Assembly: GCA_034401795.1 (NCBI GenBank)
Contig: CM067359.1
Location: 144,342,233-144,406,232 of the forward strand
Reading direction: 5' to 3'
DNA: 64,000 nt
Source of the DNA: Chaetoderma sp. LZ-2023a
Lineage: Eukaryota > Mollusca > Caudofoveata > Chaetodermatida > Chaetodermatidae
Shown here: in pieces, positions 1 to 12,121 of the stretch
How positions within the stretch are numbered: the first letter of the stretch is position 1
How the letters are laid out: every line of letters begins with the position of its first letter
Notes under the pieces: model-generated
Databases searched by the model: none
What the model was told of the DNA's origin: nothing
The model's input: the letters and a program-made list of their open reading frames with translations, nothing else
Position numbers and translations under genes: made by a program

Positions 1-2
1 TC

Positions 3-317
3 TCCCGCGCACACACCTTCTTATCCAGTTACAGGAGAACTGATCATATGGATATCAGGAATGCACCACAGCCATCTACAGTACGTGTCACGGGAGAGAT
101 GCTTGTCCAGCGTCCTCCCCTACCCCTTTCTCCCGACGTCGTACGGAAACAGCTAAACTACATACGTCATCTACACATAAGAACAGTCAATATTATTAAG
201 AGAACAAGATGCCCGTATTGTCGTCAGTCACGAGTAGGATTTTACCACCGAAAAGTTGAAATCGAGAATGGTTTGATCAAAGTTACAACAGCATCCAGCA
301 GGTTATCTTCACTCTAA
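3..317 (+). CDS. Unrecognised ORF, open at the window start
   Basis: This frame is open from base 3 to a TAA ending at 317; the first ATG is at 48. The product is basic and includes a CPYC pair followed by an H in FYHRK, which could be part of a zinc-binding site. I recognise no family. It may be the 3' end of a longer ORF or exon starting before the window, or an untranslated remnant of a mobile element like those around it. No splice acceptor or poly-A signal settles this. Confidence 0.2.
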   Translation, partial: SRAHTFLSSYRRTDHMDIRNAPQPSTVRVTGEMLVQRPPLPLSPDVVRKQLNYIRHLHIRTVNIIKRTRCPYCRQSRVGFYHRKVEIENGLIKVTTASSRLSSL

Positions 318-1625
318 AGTAACTCTGTCCTGCCCACGGGCTCGGCCATTACAGAGTAAAATACCCTCAGGGTTCGATAAAGTTGACATTCACGCCGCAA
401 CCCTCCCCTCCCGCACTTAGCGGCCATAAACGCGTCACCATCACCACCGCGCAAGTCCCATCCACAGAGAACCAGTCACGCATAACGGATTCAAATCACC
501 AACATGATAGAAACACAGACACTCAGGTTGACTGTATTCACAATCTCCGAACGACGGCAATGTAATCGTAAAAAGTGTGACACACATGTTTGCGAGTTGT
601 ACTGTAATTTAGCCATTACTAAAATGGTACAAATGTGTTTGGTCTAAGCCGGGACGGAGCTAGTTCTACCCATCGAGAAGAATGCTTGGCCAGCCCTCCC
701 GCTCGGAAAACACAGCTATCTTTACAGGATCAGTAACGTTGATCTACCGCATGGATAGAACTGTTTAAACCACTCATAAAAATTACTTGCAACTTTACTG
801 TTAAATTTTTTATTAAGAGCACAACTGCTCTACCATGCTACAAATCATTAGCGCACGGCGCCGGTAAAGCGGCATCAAAAATCCTGCAGTAAAATCACAG
901 AGAGAATTTCGAAAATTCTCTCCCGTGCGTTCCAGTCTCTAATCAACATGGACTGAGAACTACCTATTACGGTCACGTACCAAGATGCATGTTAAAGAAC
1001 TCGCGCAAATACTGGACATTATAAAGATCTTGATGTAACATATATATTTGTATCTCTTGCCTCTGCAACAGACTACATCTCAGCAACAGCATTTTGGCCA
1101 TCACCATAGACAGTATACACGTTTCCGATCAACCACGTGCTTTTGAGAGCCACGTGACATTTACTACTATTTCCAGTGAGTTGGATCAAACGCTTTAAAC
1201 AAAAGAGCCACCCAAAAACGCAACTACCACAGCGTGATGGAGGAGTGGCGAGGGTGAGTCCGGGAGATTACCGCTGACGTCACCGTGCTCCCACGCACCC
1301 CATCAGGCGCTCCAGCCTAAAATTTGAATAGGTAAGTTTATAAGCATCCAACCTAGAAAACCGCCTCACGCTAATTAAAAGGTGAGGCGCCACAAGGACA
1401 AAGTAGTACCACGTTTCTATGTTGATCGGAGGCTGTTAAATATGCGAAATAAAGACAAGTTTAATGCGCCATTCTTCCTATAGTTACAACTACTCCCCTC
1501 ATAGGGGAGGAATTACTCCTAAGACGTCCAGGCGAAAAACAAGGAAATATTCACATAAGAATGACCGAATCACCTGCAAAACCTTTTAGGTGTGGTCATC
1601 CGCCGCCTGTGAGATCACCAAATAG
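318..1625. other. Gene-free, promoter-like stretch
   Basis: No convincing coding region. The base composition is more GC-rich than the rest of the window. It contains two CACGTG E-box hexamers near 1134 and 1152 and a perfect CRE palindrome at 1275, then runs into a TATA box at 1626. It reads as the 5' flank of the ORFs that begin at 1835. Confidence 0.4.
1275..1282. promoter_or_regulatory. CRE palindrome TGACGTCA
   Basis: A perfect TGACGTCA octamer lies about 350 bases upstream of the TATA box at 1626. CREB/ATF-family factors bind this sequence. Function here is inferred only from position and match. Confidence 0.3.
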
Positions 1626-1633
1626 TATAAAAG
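1626..1633 (+). promoter_or_regulatory. TATA box upstream of the ORF at 1835
   Basis: TATAAAAG is followed by a purine-rich then GC-rich stretch. Initiation about 30 bases downstream would give a 5' leader of about 180 bases before the ATG at 1835. The match is strong but no transcript evidence is available. Confidence 0.4.
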
Positions 1634-1834
1634 GAGGAAGCGCGCTCTGAAACTTTGTCTTCCCGTCAAAACTCGACACTAGGGAAGAACATAGCATTAG
1701 GCCTCTTTCGTGTCGCAAACTAAATTCTGCTGTTTTTCTTATTATTATTTTGTTATTATATTTGGCCTGAAAAGTTATAAACCATGAAGTGATAGGGCAT
1801 TAGGTTTTGAATAAAGTTCCCGCAACTAACTACC

Positions 1835-2272
1835 ATGTCACTTCTTGAAGATCTTGCGTTGTCGGATTCCTTCGAAGAAGAAGAATCGGTGCCAGTTCCG
1901 AAGCGGTTCCCGTGTAACTCATTGTTGACTAGCAGAGAGCCATGTACCAGAACTTTCACTAGGAAATCCGACCGCACCCTTCATATTAATAAGGATCATC
2001 TCTTTCAATCAGCCTTTTGTGTAACGTGCCAGTACCTCTACACCGCTACTCGCTACGGGATCACTCGCGTGCTTGGGCATCACTATCGTGTGTTGGAAGT
2101 GATGTTGGTTCCTGGGGAAGAGAACGAGGATCGTGCCGTTCTAGCCAGGTGCTTCGAATCTCTGCTCCCAGTCAAGGTTCTCCCGACCGAGAAAATGGCC
2201 GCACGAAAAACACCATGCGTAGATATCCCGTTGGACATCGTCTTCCCACGGCTACAGCAAGTAACGTACTGA
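1835..2272 (+). CDS. Short zinc-finger-like ORF, unrecognised
   Basis: A 145-residue ORF. The acidic N-terminus is followed by a C2H2-like segment: a Cys in EPCTRTFTRKSD, then His in TLHINKDH, which resembles the FTRKSDLTRH core of C2H2 fingers. A second Cys pair (FCVTC) is followed by a His pair (LGHH). The ATG sits in ACCATGT, an acceptable start context, downstream of the TATA box at 1626. A different frame that is open from before 2017 to 3162 overlaps it, so the two may be parts of one decayed gene or two ORFs of a mobile element. Such N-terminal finger pairs occur in some site-specific LINE proteins, but no reverse transcriptase follows here. I recognise no specific family. Confidence 0.4.
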   Translation: MSLLEDLALSDSFEEEESVPVPKRFPCNSLLTSREPCTRTFTRKSDRTLHINKDHLFQSAFCVTCQYLYTATRYGITRVLGHHYRVLEVMLVPGEENEDRAVLARCFESLLPVKVLPTEKMAARKTPCVDIPLDIVFPRLQQVTY

Positions 2273-3162
2273 CAGCCAGACGTGCAATTCTGCCAGCAGT
2301 CGCGTCTGGAAATGTTACACCGGTACCTATCACTTCATCTACACCGGTCCTGAAGCAAAGTAGAAAGCAGAAATCACCCGTAAAATCCAGTGCGACAGCT
2401 CCCGCACCAGTTACTAGCCAGTCAGCTATGGTTACCACACCCGCCACCGTAGAAGCACAGACAGTGACAGCCAGTCAGCCAATCTCAGTGGTGATTATGA
2501 CACCTTTGGGGATAGACATTTCCAGTTATCCGCAGTCTCCATCTCCACCGGAGCTTACCATAGACGAAGGACCGGGACCATCACAGCCTCTGACAATCAT
2601 CGTAACTCCGAACAGTGTTATTCAGCATCCGCCTCCTTGCCTTTCTGACCCAGCAGTCAGGAAGGGAACCACGCCAGAACGTCCATATGCGGGAAAGAAA
2701 TGGATCGCTCACACACAGGATATCCATCCCGTACTGAACATTACTTCTTGTCGTCTGCTAAAGTACGCTAAGTTCCGAAAGATGTCGTCTCCTGTCATAT
2801 CCGTTCCCACACCACGTCTTCAGCTGACGGTAGAGCTCCCTGCCCTCAACACGACAACTACAGCAACCGCCACGCCAGCTACAACCACCATCATCACGTC
2901 AGCTCCCATCACCACCGCATCAGCAGCATTGGCAACTACCAGTACCACCGCTGCTACACAGACGGATATCCTGGAACCAGTGGTAACTGTGAGGGACATT
3001 ATGGATGCCCATATTTCCGCCACCATCACTTCGGATGTTTCGGACAGTGCCAATAATAATAATGATGAGAGCATTTCAGCAATGACAGTGCATTCACTGC
3101 GACCTACCGCCGTTAGTCACGGGACCCAAACTCGATGGGGAAATTTCGCTGCTGAGGTGTAA
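2017..3162 (+). CDS. Ser/Thr/Pro-rich ORF, unrecognised
   Basis: This frame is open for 381 residues, though only the part after about 2270, beyond the stop of the overlapping finger ORF, looks convincingly coding. The product is dominated by Thr, Ser, Ala and Pro, with low-complexity runs such as TTTTATATPATTTIITS and a basic patch KQSRKQKSPVKS. No catalytic motif, transmembrane segment or signal peptide is visible. Its bias suggests a disordered linker or activation region following the zinc fingers. Alternatives are a mobile-element ORF1 or a decayed host gene. No function can be assigned. Confidence 0.35.
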   Translation: MCNVPVPLHRYSLRDHSRAWASLSCVGSDVGSWGRERGSCRSSQVLRISAPSQGSPDRENGRTKNTMRRYPVGHRLPTATASNVLTARRAILPAVASGNVTPVPITSSTPVLKQSRKQKSPVKSSATAPAPVTSQSAMVTTPATVEAQTVTASQPISVVIMTPLGIDISSYPQSPSPPELTIDEGPGPSQPLTIIVTPNSVIQHPPPCLSDPAVRKGTTPERPYAGKKWIAHTQDIHPVLNITSCRLLKYAKFRKMSSPVISVPTPRLQLTVELPALNTTTTATATPATTTIITSAPITTASAALATTSTTAATQTDILEPVVTVRDIMDAHISATITSDVSDSANNNNDESISAMTVHSLRPTAVSHGTQTRWGNFAAEV

Positions 3163-4001
<839 letters not shown>

Positions 4002-4029
4002 CTTAATCATTGCCACCGTATTGTTTGTT

Positions 4030-5445
4030 CTGGTTAGATTACGTAGGTATATGGCCAGTGGCCATCCGTTAAATTGTTTTGCTTAAGCTATAGAAAATAT
4101 AGGAATGCAGTGCACGTAGGAAACACTATACAGCAACATTTATACATGCAGCATTTTCTTCCGCCACCAACAATTTTTCACTGAGGTCGCTGTCCGTGCT
4201 ATAACTCTGTTTAGCCCGGCATGCTACCGACTAAACCTTTTCTATTCAGCTCGATAGGATAGGTTCAAAATGATTAGAGACACTTTCTTCATTACATACT
4301 GTGTAATATATTCTCCTCTTCCGGCAGTGCGATAATCTAGCCCCGCACTCCGGTAAGACTCATAACTCCAAGATTTTGTCTCTTTTCATATTCCTCTTAG
4401 CCTTGTGGCTTCTTAATTGTTTGGACGTCCCTATCTGCACCATGGGCTGATCCGACTCTGGGAAACTATTGGGGTTTCCGAGCGGTGATGGCTAGGGTGC
4501 GGTATCACATACACATTCCCGTGTATCTTCGGATACTTAGTAGATAGTACTTTAAGCCAATGTAGGAAAGCACTGCGAAAACACATGTATTAATTATTCT
4601 TTTATTTACTGACAACCCTCTCGCACCGCAGTACAAAACTGGCAACTTGTATATAAAACTAAAGACAGGTTAAATGGTTAGTTCCATAGGACCGGTGATG
4701 GGTGGGATACGTATTCTCACCGAATTCTGTTTAAATGTCTGGGCATGATATTTAGATCTGCCACGCCCTTACGGGAAAGACATTTACGGTGTACATTCGT
4801 CTATCTTAGCCCCACCACAACGATAGGAGATATGCCCTATTAATGCTTTCGTGAAATGTAAACCATGTCTTGTAATGTTTCATGTGGTTGCGAAGCGGAA
4901 TGTCCGTATTCTCACCCAGTTCGGAGATCCCACTAAGTAACATGTATGAGCGCTGTCTACAGTATTGATGTCCTCAGGCATCTGTTCTCCATGACAGCCA
5001 TGTCTAATAGCTATGTAAATATCGGCTAGTTGCGGCCTGAACTAATTCTTGTTTTAAAAACAACTAAAAGGAATTAAGCAAAGCAGAAGGCCCGCAGAAA
5101 TAAAGCGGCAACTACCAACCCAGCATATTAGGACCTTCCCGAGACAGAGGCCCGCGCAAGGCACTTGCCTCTCGCAAGGATTCAGTGACGACGCCCACGC
5201 CAGGATAATGCTCCTCACCCAAACTAGCACTAGGAGTAGTGTCCGCGTGAGGCACATCACTTTTTCGTCTGAGATAGCCTTCTTCCTTTCAGCTTAGAGG
5301 TATAATAACTTACATTAAGTTAAATAGCTATGTCTCGTGTATGGGAGCCTCACTTGCGGGGATACCTCTGCGGACCTACGAGTCTGTGTGGTACATCCGG
5401 GAGCCCCATGTTTAAAAGTTCATCTACCTGCCTCTATGTCTTGTA
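4030..5445 (+). mobile_element. LINE 3' tail, 5'-truncated copy
   Basis: This segment aligns base by base, with moderate divergence, to 12154-13777. That second segment follows the stop codon of an RNase H-type LINE. Shared landmarks include CCGCCACCAACAATTTT, AGCTCGATAGGATAGGTT, CTAGCCCCGCACTCCGG and GCGGGGATACCTCTGCGG. No LINE coding sequence precedes it here, so it is best read as a truncated copy that kept only its non-coding tail. The alternative, that the pair are LTRs of one element, is unlikely because one copy directly abuts a LINE ORF end. Confidence 0.6.
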
Positions 5446-5504
5446 TTTTCGGATGCTCTTATTGTAGTTTTATCCAGCATATTTTTCAATTAGTTAGGTA
5501 AATA

Positions 5505-5880
5505 TGTCTGCTATTTAATAAACATGATGTTTAATATTTTGAAACTAATTTGACTGGGCGCTGTTGCTGCTGTAAGTAGCAACAGCACCCTTACGGCAGC
5601 AACAGCACCCAATCAAATCAGTTTCAAAATATTTAACAGCTTACCTATACAGTTTTCTGAGTATTTGATAGTCAGGTATTTGAGGGATCGATCGATCTCA
5701 ACACGAGCAAGGTGTGGGTGGAGCTTAGCTAGAGGTGGGTGGGGACTAGCTGAAACTGGAAAGGTCCATTATGCGTCATACCTAACTAACTGACGTGCAT
5801 GCTGACATCATAATCATTACGTCATAAATGAGATCAATTTGGCCCGTCTATAACTCTTAATCATCCAACACGTTGTAAGA
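5505..5880 (+). repeat. Composite repeat C, copy 1
   Basis: Family C is about 330-450 bp. It carries an internal foldback, then the shared text CTTACCTGTATAG, GATCGATCGATC, GGTGTGGGTGGAGC and GGAAAGGTCCATT. Copy 1 lies directly beside copy 2. No ORF is present, so it is a non-autonomous element or a fragment of one. Confidence 0.7.
5529..5637. repeat. Foldback A, inside repeat C
   Basis: Family A is defined by arms related to TTTTGAAACTAATTTGACTG and their reverse complement around a GCAGCAACAGC loop region. This copy has arms of about 30 bases and a tandem GCAGCAACAGCACCC in the loop. Confidence 0.85.
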
Positions 5881-6352
5881 ATTGTATGTCTGCTATTTAA
5901 TAGACATGCTGTTTAATATTTTGAAACTAATTTGACTGGGCGCTGTTGCTGCCGTAACAGCACCCTTACGGCAGCAACAGCACCCATTCAAATTAGTTTC
6001 AAAATATTTAACAGCTTACCTGTATACTTTTCTGGAAATTGATAGTCAGATATTTCAGGGACCGATCGATCCCAACACGAGCGAGGTGTGGGTGGAGCAT
6101 AGCTAGAGGTGGGCGGGGACTAGCTGAAAGGTCCATTATGTGCCCGTGACGTACTTGTTTAAGTCATTCATGACGGTATTGATTATGATGTTATTCTACA
6201 CGTCACGTAGTTGATTATGACGTCATGTGATGGATGGATAATGTGGAAAAGTCCATTCTAGACACAACCAAGTGAATGTGTCGCACTGAGCGGCCACGGA
6301 AAGAGATGATAGGCCTACACGCACATCCGTCGTTGTCGTCGTGATTTATATA
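5881..6352 (+). repeat. Composite repeat C, copy 2
   Basis: It repeats the landmarks of copy 1 in the same order and runs further, through GTCATGTGATGGATGGATAA and AAAAGTCCATTC. The same outer text occurs at 43.9, 48.8, 59.2, 61.3 and 63.9 kb. Confidence 0.7.
5911..6012. repeat. Foldback A, inside repeat C copy 2
   Basis: Near-perfect arms, TTTAATATTTTGAAACTAAT and its reverse complement, enclose GCTGTTGCTGCC/GGCAGCAACAGC. It is about 100 bases and would fold into one long stem. Confidence 0.88.
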
Positions 6353-8290
6353 TATACTTTGAACCATGACTTCCCAGAATCCCATTTTCACGGTAATTAT
6401 AGGGGTGAGGTGTTGAATATTTTGGAACTAATTTGACTGCGTGCTGCTGCTTAATAAATAGTAAAGCTCTTCAATTCGTACAGCTGAAGGACTTTTCAAT
6501 GTTCCTGTTGGGTATAGCTACGCCAGTCATTACGTATTTTGACTGTGCCGTCACCCTACTGGGGAGGGGTGGGGGGGGGTTCTAAAATATGTGCTCACTT
6601 ATTACAAGTGATTCGACTGCTTAGTCTACGTTATACAGCTAAAAAATAAGTTATTGTACTTACAAAACATAAACAGAAATTCTGTCTTGTTTTGCAAACA
6701 TGTTAATTTATTCTTTAGATGTTCTATACCATCCAGTAGGCTGTTTTACAGTACATCTCATACATGTAAATAAGCGACTATATTTGCAAAGAAAAACAGA
6801 AATTCTACCTTGTTTTGAAAATGCGTTAATTTATTTTTGAGGTCTTCTATACCAAACGGTGTCAGGTTTCACGGAAACTGGGAGATAAAAAAAACAACCT
6901 CACTTTAGCCATTATCTTTCCGCTTTCAAAGGCTAGGCCTAGTTGTTTCACAGTCAGTACAAGAAAGATTTGTGTAGATTATGTAAACAGTAATGCTGAA
7001 AGTTGTCTACATATGTGCTGCAACGGTTTACGGCAGCAGTTTCCAAAATGAATAGAAGTTATCATATAGTTATCATATGTAAATACATGTTTGGAATTTC
7101 AGCGATATACGCGTTAGGTTTTAACGCGTTTCTGTAATTCTTACCGCCTCTCCATATTACCGTATTTCCCCTATTTATTTTTACTGTATTTTTGTAGTTC
7201 CGTATTTTGCATGCTATTTAGCAGAATTTCTATTCCAATTAACAAAAAAAAGAATTTACTCTCTTTTGGAGCCTATATCTGATCGTCTGCGTCAGATGTC
7301 AGTCAGTCAGTGAAGATCCAGCGGTCGAGACATCTACCCCCCCCCCCCCACTCCCACCCCCACACCCACCCCACAGTGCTCGTATGCGTATGAGCGATCT
7401 AGCCAATATATATCCTAAATCTATGGTTGGAACTAAAGATAGAGGCGTGCTCTATCTATCTTGCTAGTTAGCTGTTGGAGACCACACTCCTTTGCGCAAA
7501 ATGGCCGCGCCTATACGCAATTCTAGCTCCCCCCCCCCCACCCCCGAATATAAGCGTAGCCGTGAGCGGCCACGCAATAAACTGTTTTATTCTAAATATT
7601 ATTAAAACAAATAAGTCAAAATATTATATTACGTATATGGAAAACCGAAGAAAATGCAGTGATCGATAACACAATAGATAGTGGACTAATGAATTTTGAA
7701 AGAAAAAGCAGTCAAAAAATTCATTGTTTTAGATATAATTCGTCATACAGCGAAGTGAATTTGCACGTTTTAAATGAAATCACTGATACCGGAAATCCCT
7801 TCCCACACTTTAAACACACCCGCGGCTAACAGCGGACGATGCGACTGAGCAGCGTGCGAAATATGAATTTGAAAACATTATAAGAAATCAGTTTAAAAGT
7901 GGTACTAGTTTCAATACAGAACAATGGAAGAGTGGTTATGTTTCATTACAGAGCAATTGAAATGTGGTTATAGATTCATTACAGAACTATTCAAAAGTGG
8001 TTAGGCCTATGGTTTCATTACAGAACAATAGAAAAGTGGTTATAGATTCATTACAGACCAATGGCTCACAACCTTATAGAAGTGGGATCATGGTATGTAA
8101 ATACTATTTAGATATATTGAATCTCCTCCCGTAAGGAGAAGAGGGTATTGTGATCATGTGTGTGCATGTACGTGTGCGCGTGTATGCGAAGCTGATGGCC
8201 TTATCTATAAAAACCCTACTGATTCGATTTGGCTCAAATTTTAACACAGTAAAGGATGCCATACACATATCCAGACGTTGGCGGTGATCT
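6353..8290. other. No gene; simple repeats and small duplications
   Basis: No supported coding sequence. It contains half of a family A foldback at about 6412-6453, a G-run at 6563-6582 and a diverged direct duplication of about 59 bases at 6673-6731 and 6795-6853 (ending GTTCTATACCA or CTTCTATACCA). There are poly-C tracts at 7337-7350 and 7531-7541. Four diverged units of about 40 bases containing TTCATTACAGA and GTGGTTA lie at 7905-8075. Confidence 0.6.
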
Positions 8291-8294
8291 GTCA

Positions 8295-8516
8295 TATAGT
8301 ATTTGGTTTGAGGGTTGTTTCTGACTAAATGTATGACATGCGTTTTATCTGTGTTGAAAGACAGTTGCCATATCTGTGACCACTTACATACTTTGTCTAA
8401 GTTGTCCTGAATCTTACTGGTAGCTGGGTTGCCATATATCTTTGTGTCGTCTGCAAATATTTTGCAGTGGCAGGTTAGTCCGTCAGGTAGGTCATTTATA
8501 TAGATAAAAAAAGTAT
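8295..8516 (-). pseudogene. CR1-like LINE reverse transcriptase fragment
   Basis: Read on the minus strand, the sequence encodes INDLPDGL followed by FADDTKIY, the RT motif C with its catalytic Asp pair, then the KCxxW-like segment VCKWSQIWQLSFNTDKT. This order is typical of the CR1/Rex/L2 group of non-LTR retrotransposons. It lies only about 30 bases downstream of the endonuclease piece at 8548, where an intact element would have over a kilobase of fingers and palm, so an internal deletion is clear. The fragment ends by 8295. Confidence 0.85.
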
Positions 8517-8547
8517 ATGTCCCAGTAGAAAAATATCGCTGCTAGTT

Positions 8548-9050
8548 TTAAGAAAAAGCATCTTCGTCTTCATTTGAAGAAATTCCAGTGCACCAGTTAA
8601 TCGATGGGAAGTTTAAATCCCTTACTATAGGAATGTGGTCTGCATTTGCTTTATCAACCTTGTTTAGTAGATTTACGAGTTTGTTTTTGTTTGGGCCGTC
8701 TGAGTTGGGACTTCTGTAGATACAACCAACAAGAATTTTTCCTTTTGTTGTGTCGTCCATGTACTCCACACCGATTCCTGAAAGCTGTCATCATGTAGGG
8801 TTTCACAGGTTTTTAGCATTTAATGATACATGGGAATAGATGATGACTCCGCTTGATGAATTACTATTCAACGGGAGATGGTACCCATCAATCTGTAGTT
8901 CACTAATGTTTATGGTTGTGATTTTTGGTAAGGCTTCTGTTATTTATATAATAGCAGGGCGAAACTTGTGTACTAGTGCTTCAAGCTCAGCTTTTTTAAT
9001 TAATCAAACTATCTACGTTTGTGCATATACATGTATTGGTTACTGTTTTA
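8548..9050 (-). pseudogene. CR1-like LINE endonuclease fragment
   Basis: The minus strand encodes GCIYRSPNS and DLNFPSINW, hallmarks of the apurinic-type endonuclease (exonuclease-endonuclease-phosphatase fold) of CR1-like LINEs. The usual GDFN is changed to RDLN. Upstream, to about 9050, other frames carry remnants resembling the start of this domain. The frame is broken more than once between 8770 and 9050, so this is a dead copy. Confidence 0.78.
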
Positions 9051-9129
9051 GAATTTCTATCATTGTTTATTTGAATATGTTTTGGTATCTGCCCTGTGAT
9101 GGTGTCTGTGTTCCCACCAGTTAGGGTTT

Positions 9130-9354
9130 TTACATGTTTTTATGCCTTACGTGTTTGTGTTTTGATTCTTCACGTCTTCCATTGTCCAAGGCTGTGTAGC
9201 TTATTATGTTTTCATTGCAACTCATAGAGCAGTTGGGTGCCTCATTGTTGGTTATGTTTGCAGTTTCTTCGCTTAGTACCGAGTATCGGTTTGAGAATTG
9301 TGTTGGCATTGTGTGATGCTTGAACTGGTTTGTAGCTGGGTTCATCTTCTCCAC
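9130..9354 (-). pseudogene. Probable pre-endonuclease part of the same LINE
   Basis: A 74-residue minus-strand frame with NRYSVLSEET, a short segment that often precedes the endonuclease in CR1-like ORF2 proteins. It is collinear with the endonuclease piece at 8548-9050. Assignment rests on position and this one motif. Confidence 0.4.
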
Positions 9355-9369
9355 GGTGTGGCTTGGGCA

Positions 9370-9513
9370 TGAGCCAAGCTCATTGGGTTCGTAGTTTCCT
9401 ATCCATCTTACTAAGTTGTCGCCAATACAATAGCTTCAAGGTTTTGTTTGGAGTCATTGGTGTGGTACTGTATCGAATGCTTTTGAGACGTCTAAATATA
9501 CTGCATCGACTGC
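9370..9513 (-). pseudogene. LINE RT motif A fragment, out of order
   Basis: The minus strand encodes YLDVSKAFDTVPH, the RT motif A with its catalytic Asp, followed by a segment resembling GIGDNLVRWIGNY. On the minus strand this lies upstream of the endonuclease pieces, the reverse of normal LINE order. It therefore belongs to a second inserted copy or a rearranged one. A stop follows VPHQ. Confidence 0.8.
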
Positions 9514-9536
9514 TACCTATGATATACATATATGTA

Positions 9537-9590
9537 GAATACATACATATACGCAGAATACATACATATACGCAGAATACATACATACAA
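9537..9590. repeat. 19-bp minisatellite, about 3 units
   Basis: Three near-identical units of GAATACATACATATACGCA. Confidence 0.85.
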
Positions 9591-9768
9591 AAAAAATACA
9601 TATACTGCCAGAGCCGTGATGGCGTCAGAGTACAATAGGCTTAAAAAACCTAGGATTGAATTGTGGCAGGTGCATCCACAGATAGTCCCATATGAATCGT
9701 CAGTGTGTCAGTATATCAGACATGAGAAAGCTGGTCGGCTAAACCTTGACCTTTTAGTCTTGACCCCC

Positions 9769-10292
<524 letters not shown>

Positions 10293-10562
10293 TATATAAG
10301 ATATACATACATAGCCGGGGTATATACTACAGGTATAATACAGGTGGTATTTTAAATGGCTATGATGCAGGGAGGTCTGACATGGATACCGTGCCCATAT
10401 CCGTCTGCTCACAATCTTGAAATGCATCCCAATCCATCAAGTTTGTAATGTATAGATGCCAGCTCCACATTGTACACCGAGGCTGGTCTGTATTCCAATC
10501 TACTCATCATTCATATCACAGAATAGTTCTTGCTGTGGCCGGAATTCATGTCCTGATCCTTT

Positions 10563-11062
10563 NNNNNNNNNNNNNNNNNNNNNNNNNNNNNNNNNNNNNN
10601 NNNNNNNNNNNNNNNNNNNNNNNNNNNNNNNNNNNNNNNNNNNNNNNNNNNNNNNNNNNNNNNNNNNNNNNNNNNNNNNNNNNNNNNNNNNNNNNNNNNN
10701 NNNNNNNNNNNNNNNNNNNNNNNNNNNNNNNNNNNNNNNNNNNNNNNNNNNNNNNNNNNNNNNNNNNNNNNNNNNNNNNNNNNNNNNNNNNNNNNNNNNN
10801 NNNNNNNNNNNNNNNNNNNNNNNNNNNNNNNNNNNNNNNNNNNNNNNNNNNNNNNNNNNNNNNNNNNNNNNNNNNNNNNNNNNNNNNNNNNNNNNNNNNN
10901 NNNNNNNNNNNNNNNNNNNNNNNNNNNNNNNNNNNNNNNNNNNNNNNNNNNNNNNNNNNNNNNNNNNNNNNNNNNNNNNNNNNNNNNNNNNNNNNNNNNN
11001 NNNNNNNNNNNNNNNNNNNNNNNNNNNNNNNNNNNNNNNNNNNNNNNNNNNNNNNNNNNNNN
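10563..11062. other. Assembly gap of exactly 500 N
   Basis: Exactly 500 Ns, the same length as the second gap, so this is a placeholder and not a measured distance. Features on either side need not be neighbours. Confidence 0.99.
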
Positions 11063-12121
11063 AAGCCGCCCGTCCTTGACTCGTTCCCAAAAGCGCACCC
11101 CACCCCTGGGTAGAGCAGTAAGCGCGTATAAGCCTATACCACCTGATGAAGATCAGGCAAGCACAGCTGTCATCAGGAAGACTTAAAAGATCAAGTTTTG
11201 TGAAAGAGACAAAAGCACTTCAAAGGAAACACCAAGAAATGTTGCCAGCACAAATAGAAGACCCAAACCACACCCTTGATCCTCCATCCTGGGAAAATAA
11301 ACTAGAGAGCATAGCTATTCGCACCACAGTACCTCATCTCACAACCAAAGATGAACACAGTGATGTGAGCAAGAAGGCCCTGACCCTAGCCATGCTGGAA
11401 GAAATGTACCCTCAGGAGACATGGATAAGGATCTACACAGATGGATCAGCCAAAGATGCAATTAGGAGCGGAGGTGCCGGACTGCACATACAGTATCCAA
11501 ACGGACAACATGAGTCAGCTGCAATACCGACAGGCAAACACTGCACAAACTACAGAGCTGAAGTCGAAACACTGGTTCATGCAGCTAATACCTTCAGCAG
11601 AACAGCAGACCCTATTGCACAGATTGTCTTTTTATCGGATGCCCGTTCCGTCCTTGAGGCTATCACAAAGGCAAACTGCTACAACTTGAAGAAGCACTAC
11701 AAGCCATCAAATGCTTTCGGATAGCACTGCAGTGGATCCCCTCACACTGTGGAGTCCAAGGAAATGAGGAAGCAGACAAGATGGCAAAGGTGGGTGCAGA
11801 AGAGAATCAGACAGAAAACATGGTTACCCATACAGAGGTGAAGACTATCACTAGCAAGTGACCATTTTTCGTCTCAGAACTGGACACAACAGACTAAACC
11901 AACACATATACAGGCGGTTCCACCTTACGACATCGCCCACTTGTCCTTGTGGAGAAGCAGAACAGACCACAGAGCACATACTTCAATGGTGCAGTACGTA
12001 TCAGCTGCTGAGAGAAGAGATCTGGCCTTTGTCAACCTCTTTTCTTGAAAAGCTGTATGGGCCTGTGGAAGAACTGCAGAAAACCACAGATTTCATCTTG
12101 AGAACGGCTCTCCAAGTGTGA
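11063..12121 (+). pseudogene. RNase H-type LINE, 3' end of ORF2
   Basis: The C-terminal part of a non-LTR retrotransposon polyprotein of the I/Jockey kind that carries RNase H. YTDGSA, the Glu in NYRAEVETL, the Asp in FLSDARSVL and the segment HCGVQGNEEADKMAK supply the usual acidic residues. It ends in a Cys-His zinc motif, CPCGEAEQTTEHILQWC. The frame changes at about 11686-11692, and about 20 residues usual before FRLRTGHNRLNQH are missing near 11850, with a stop at the junction, so the copy is dead. RT and endonuclease parts would lie in or beyond the gap at 10563-11062. Confidence 0.88.

Noticed and set aside
10448-11113. ORFs spanning the N runs here and at 35951-36651
   Set aside because: They exist only because Ns are not read as stops.
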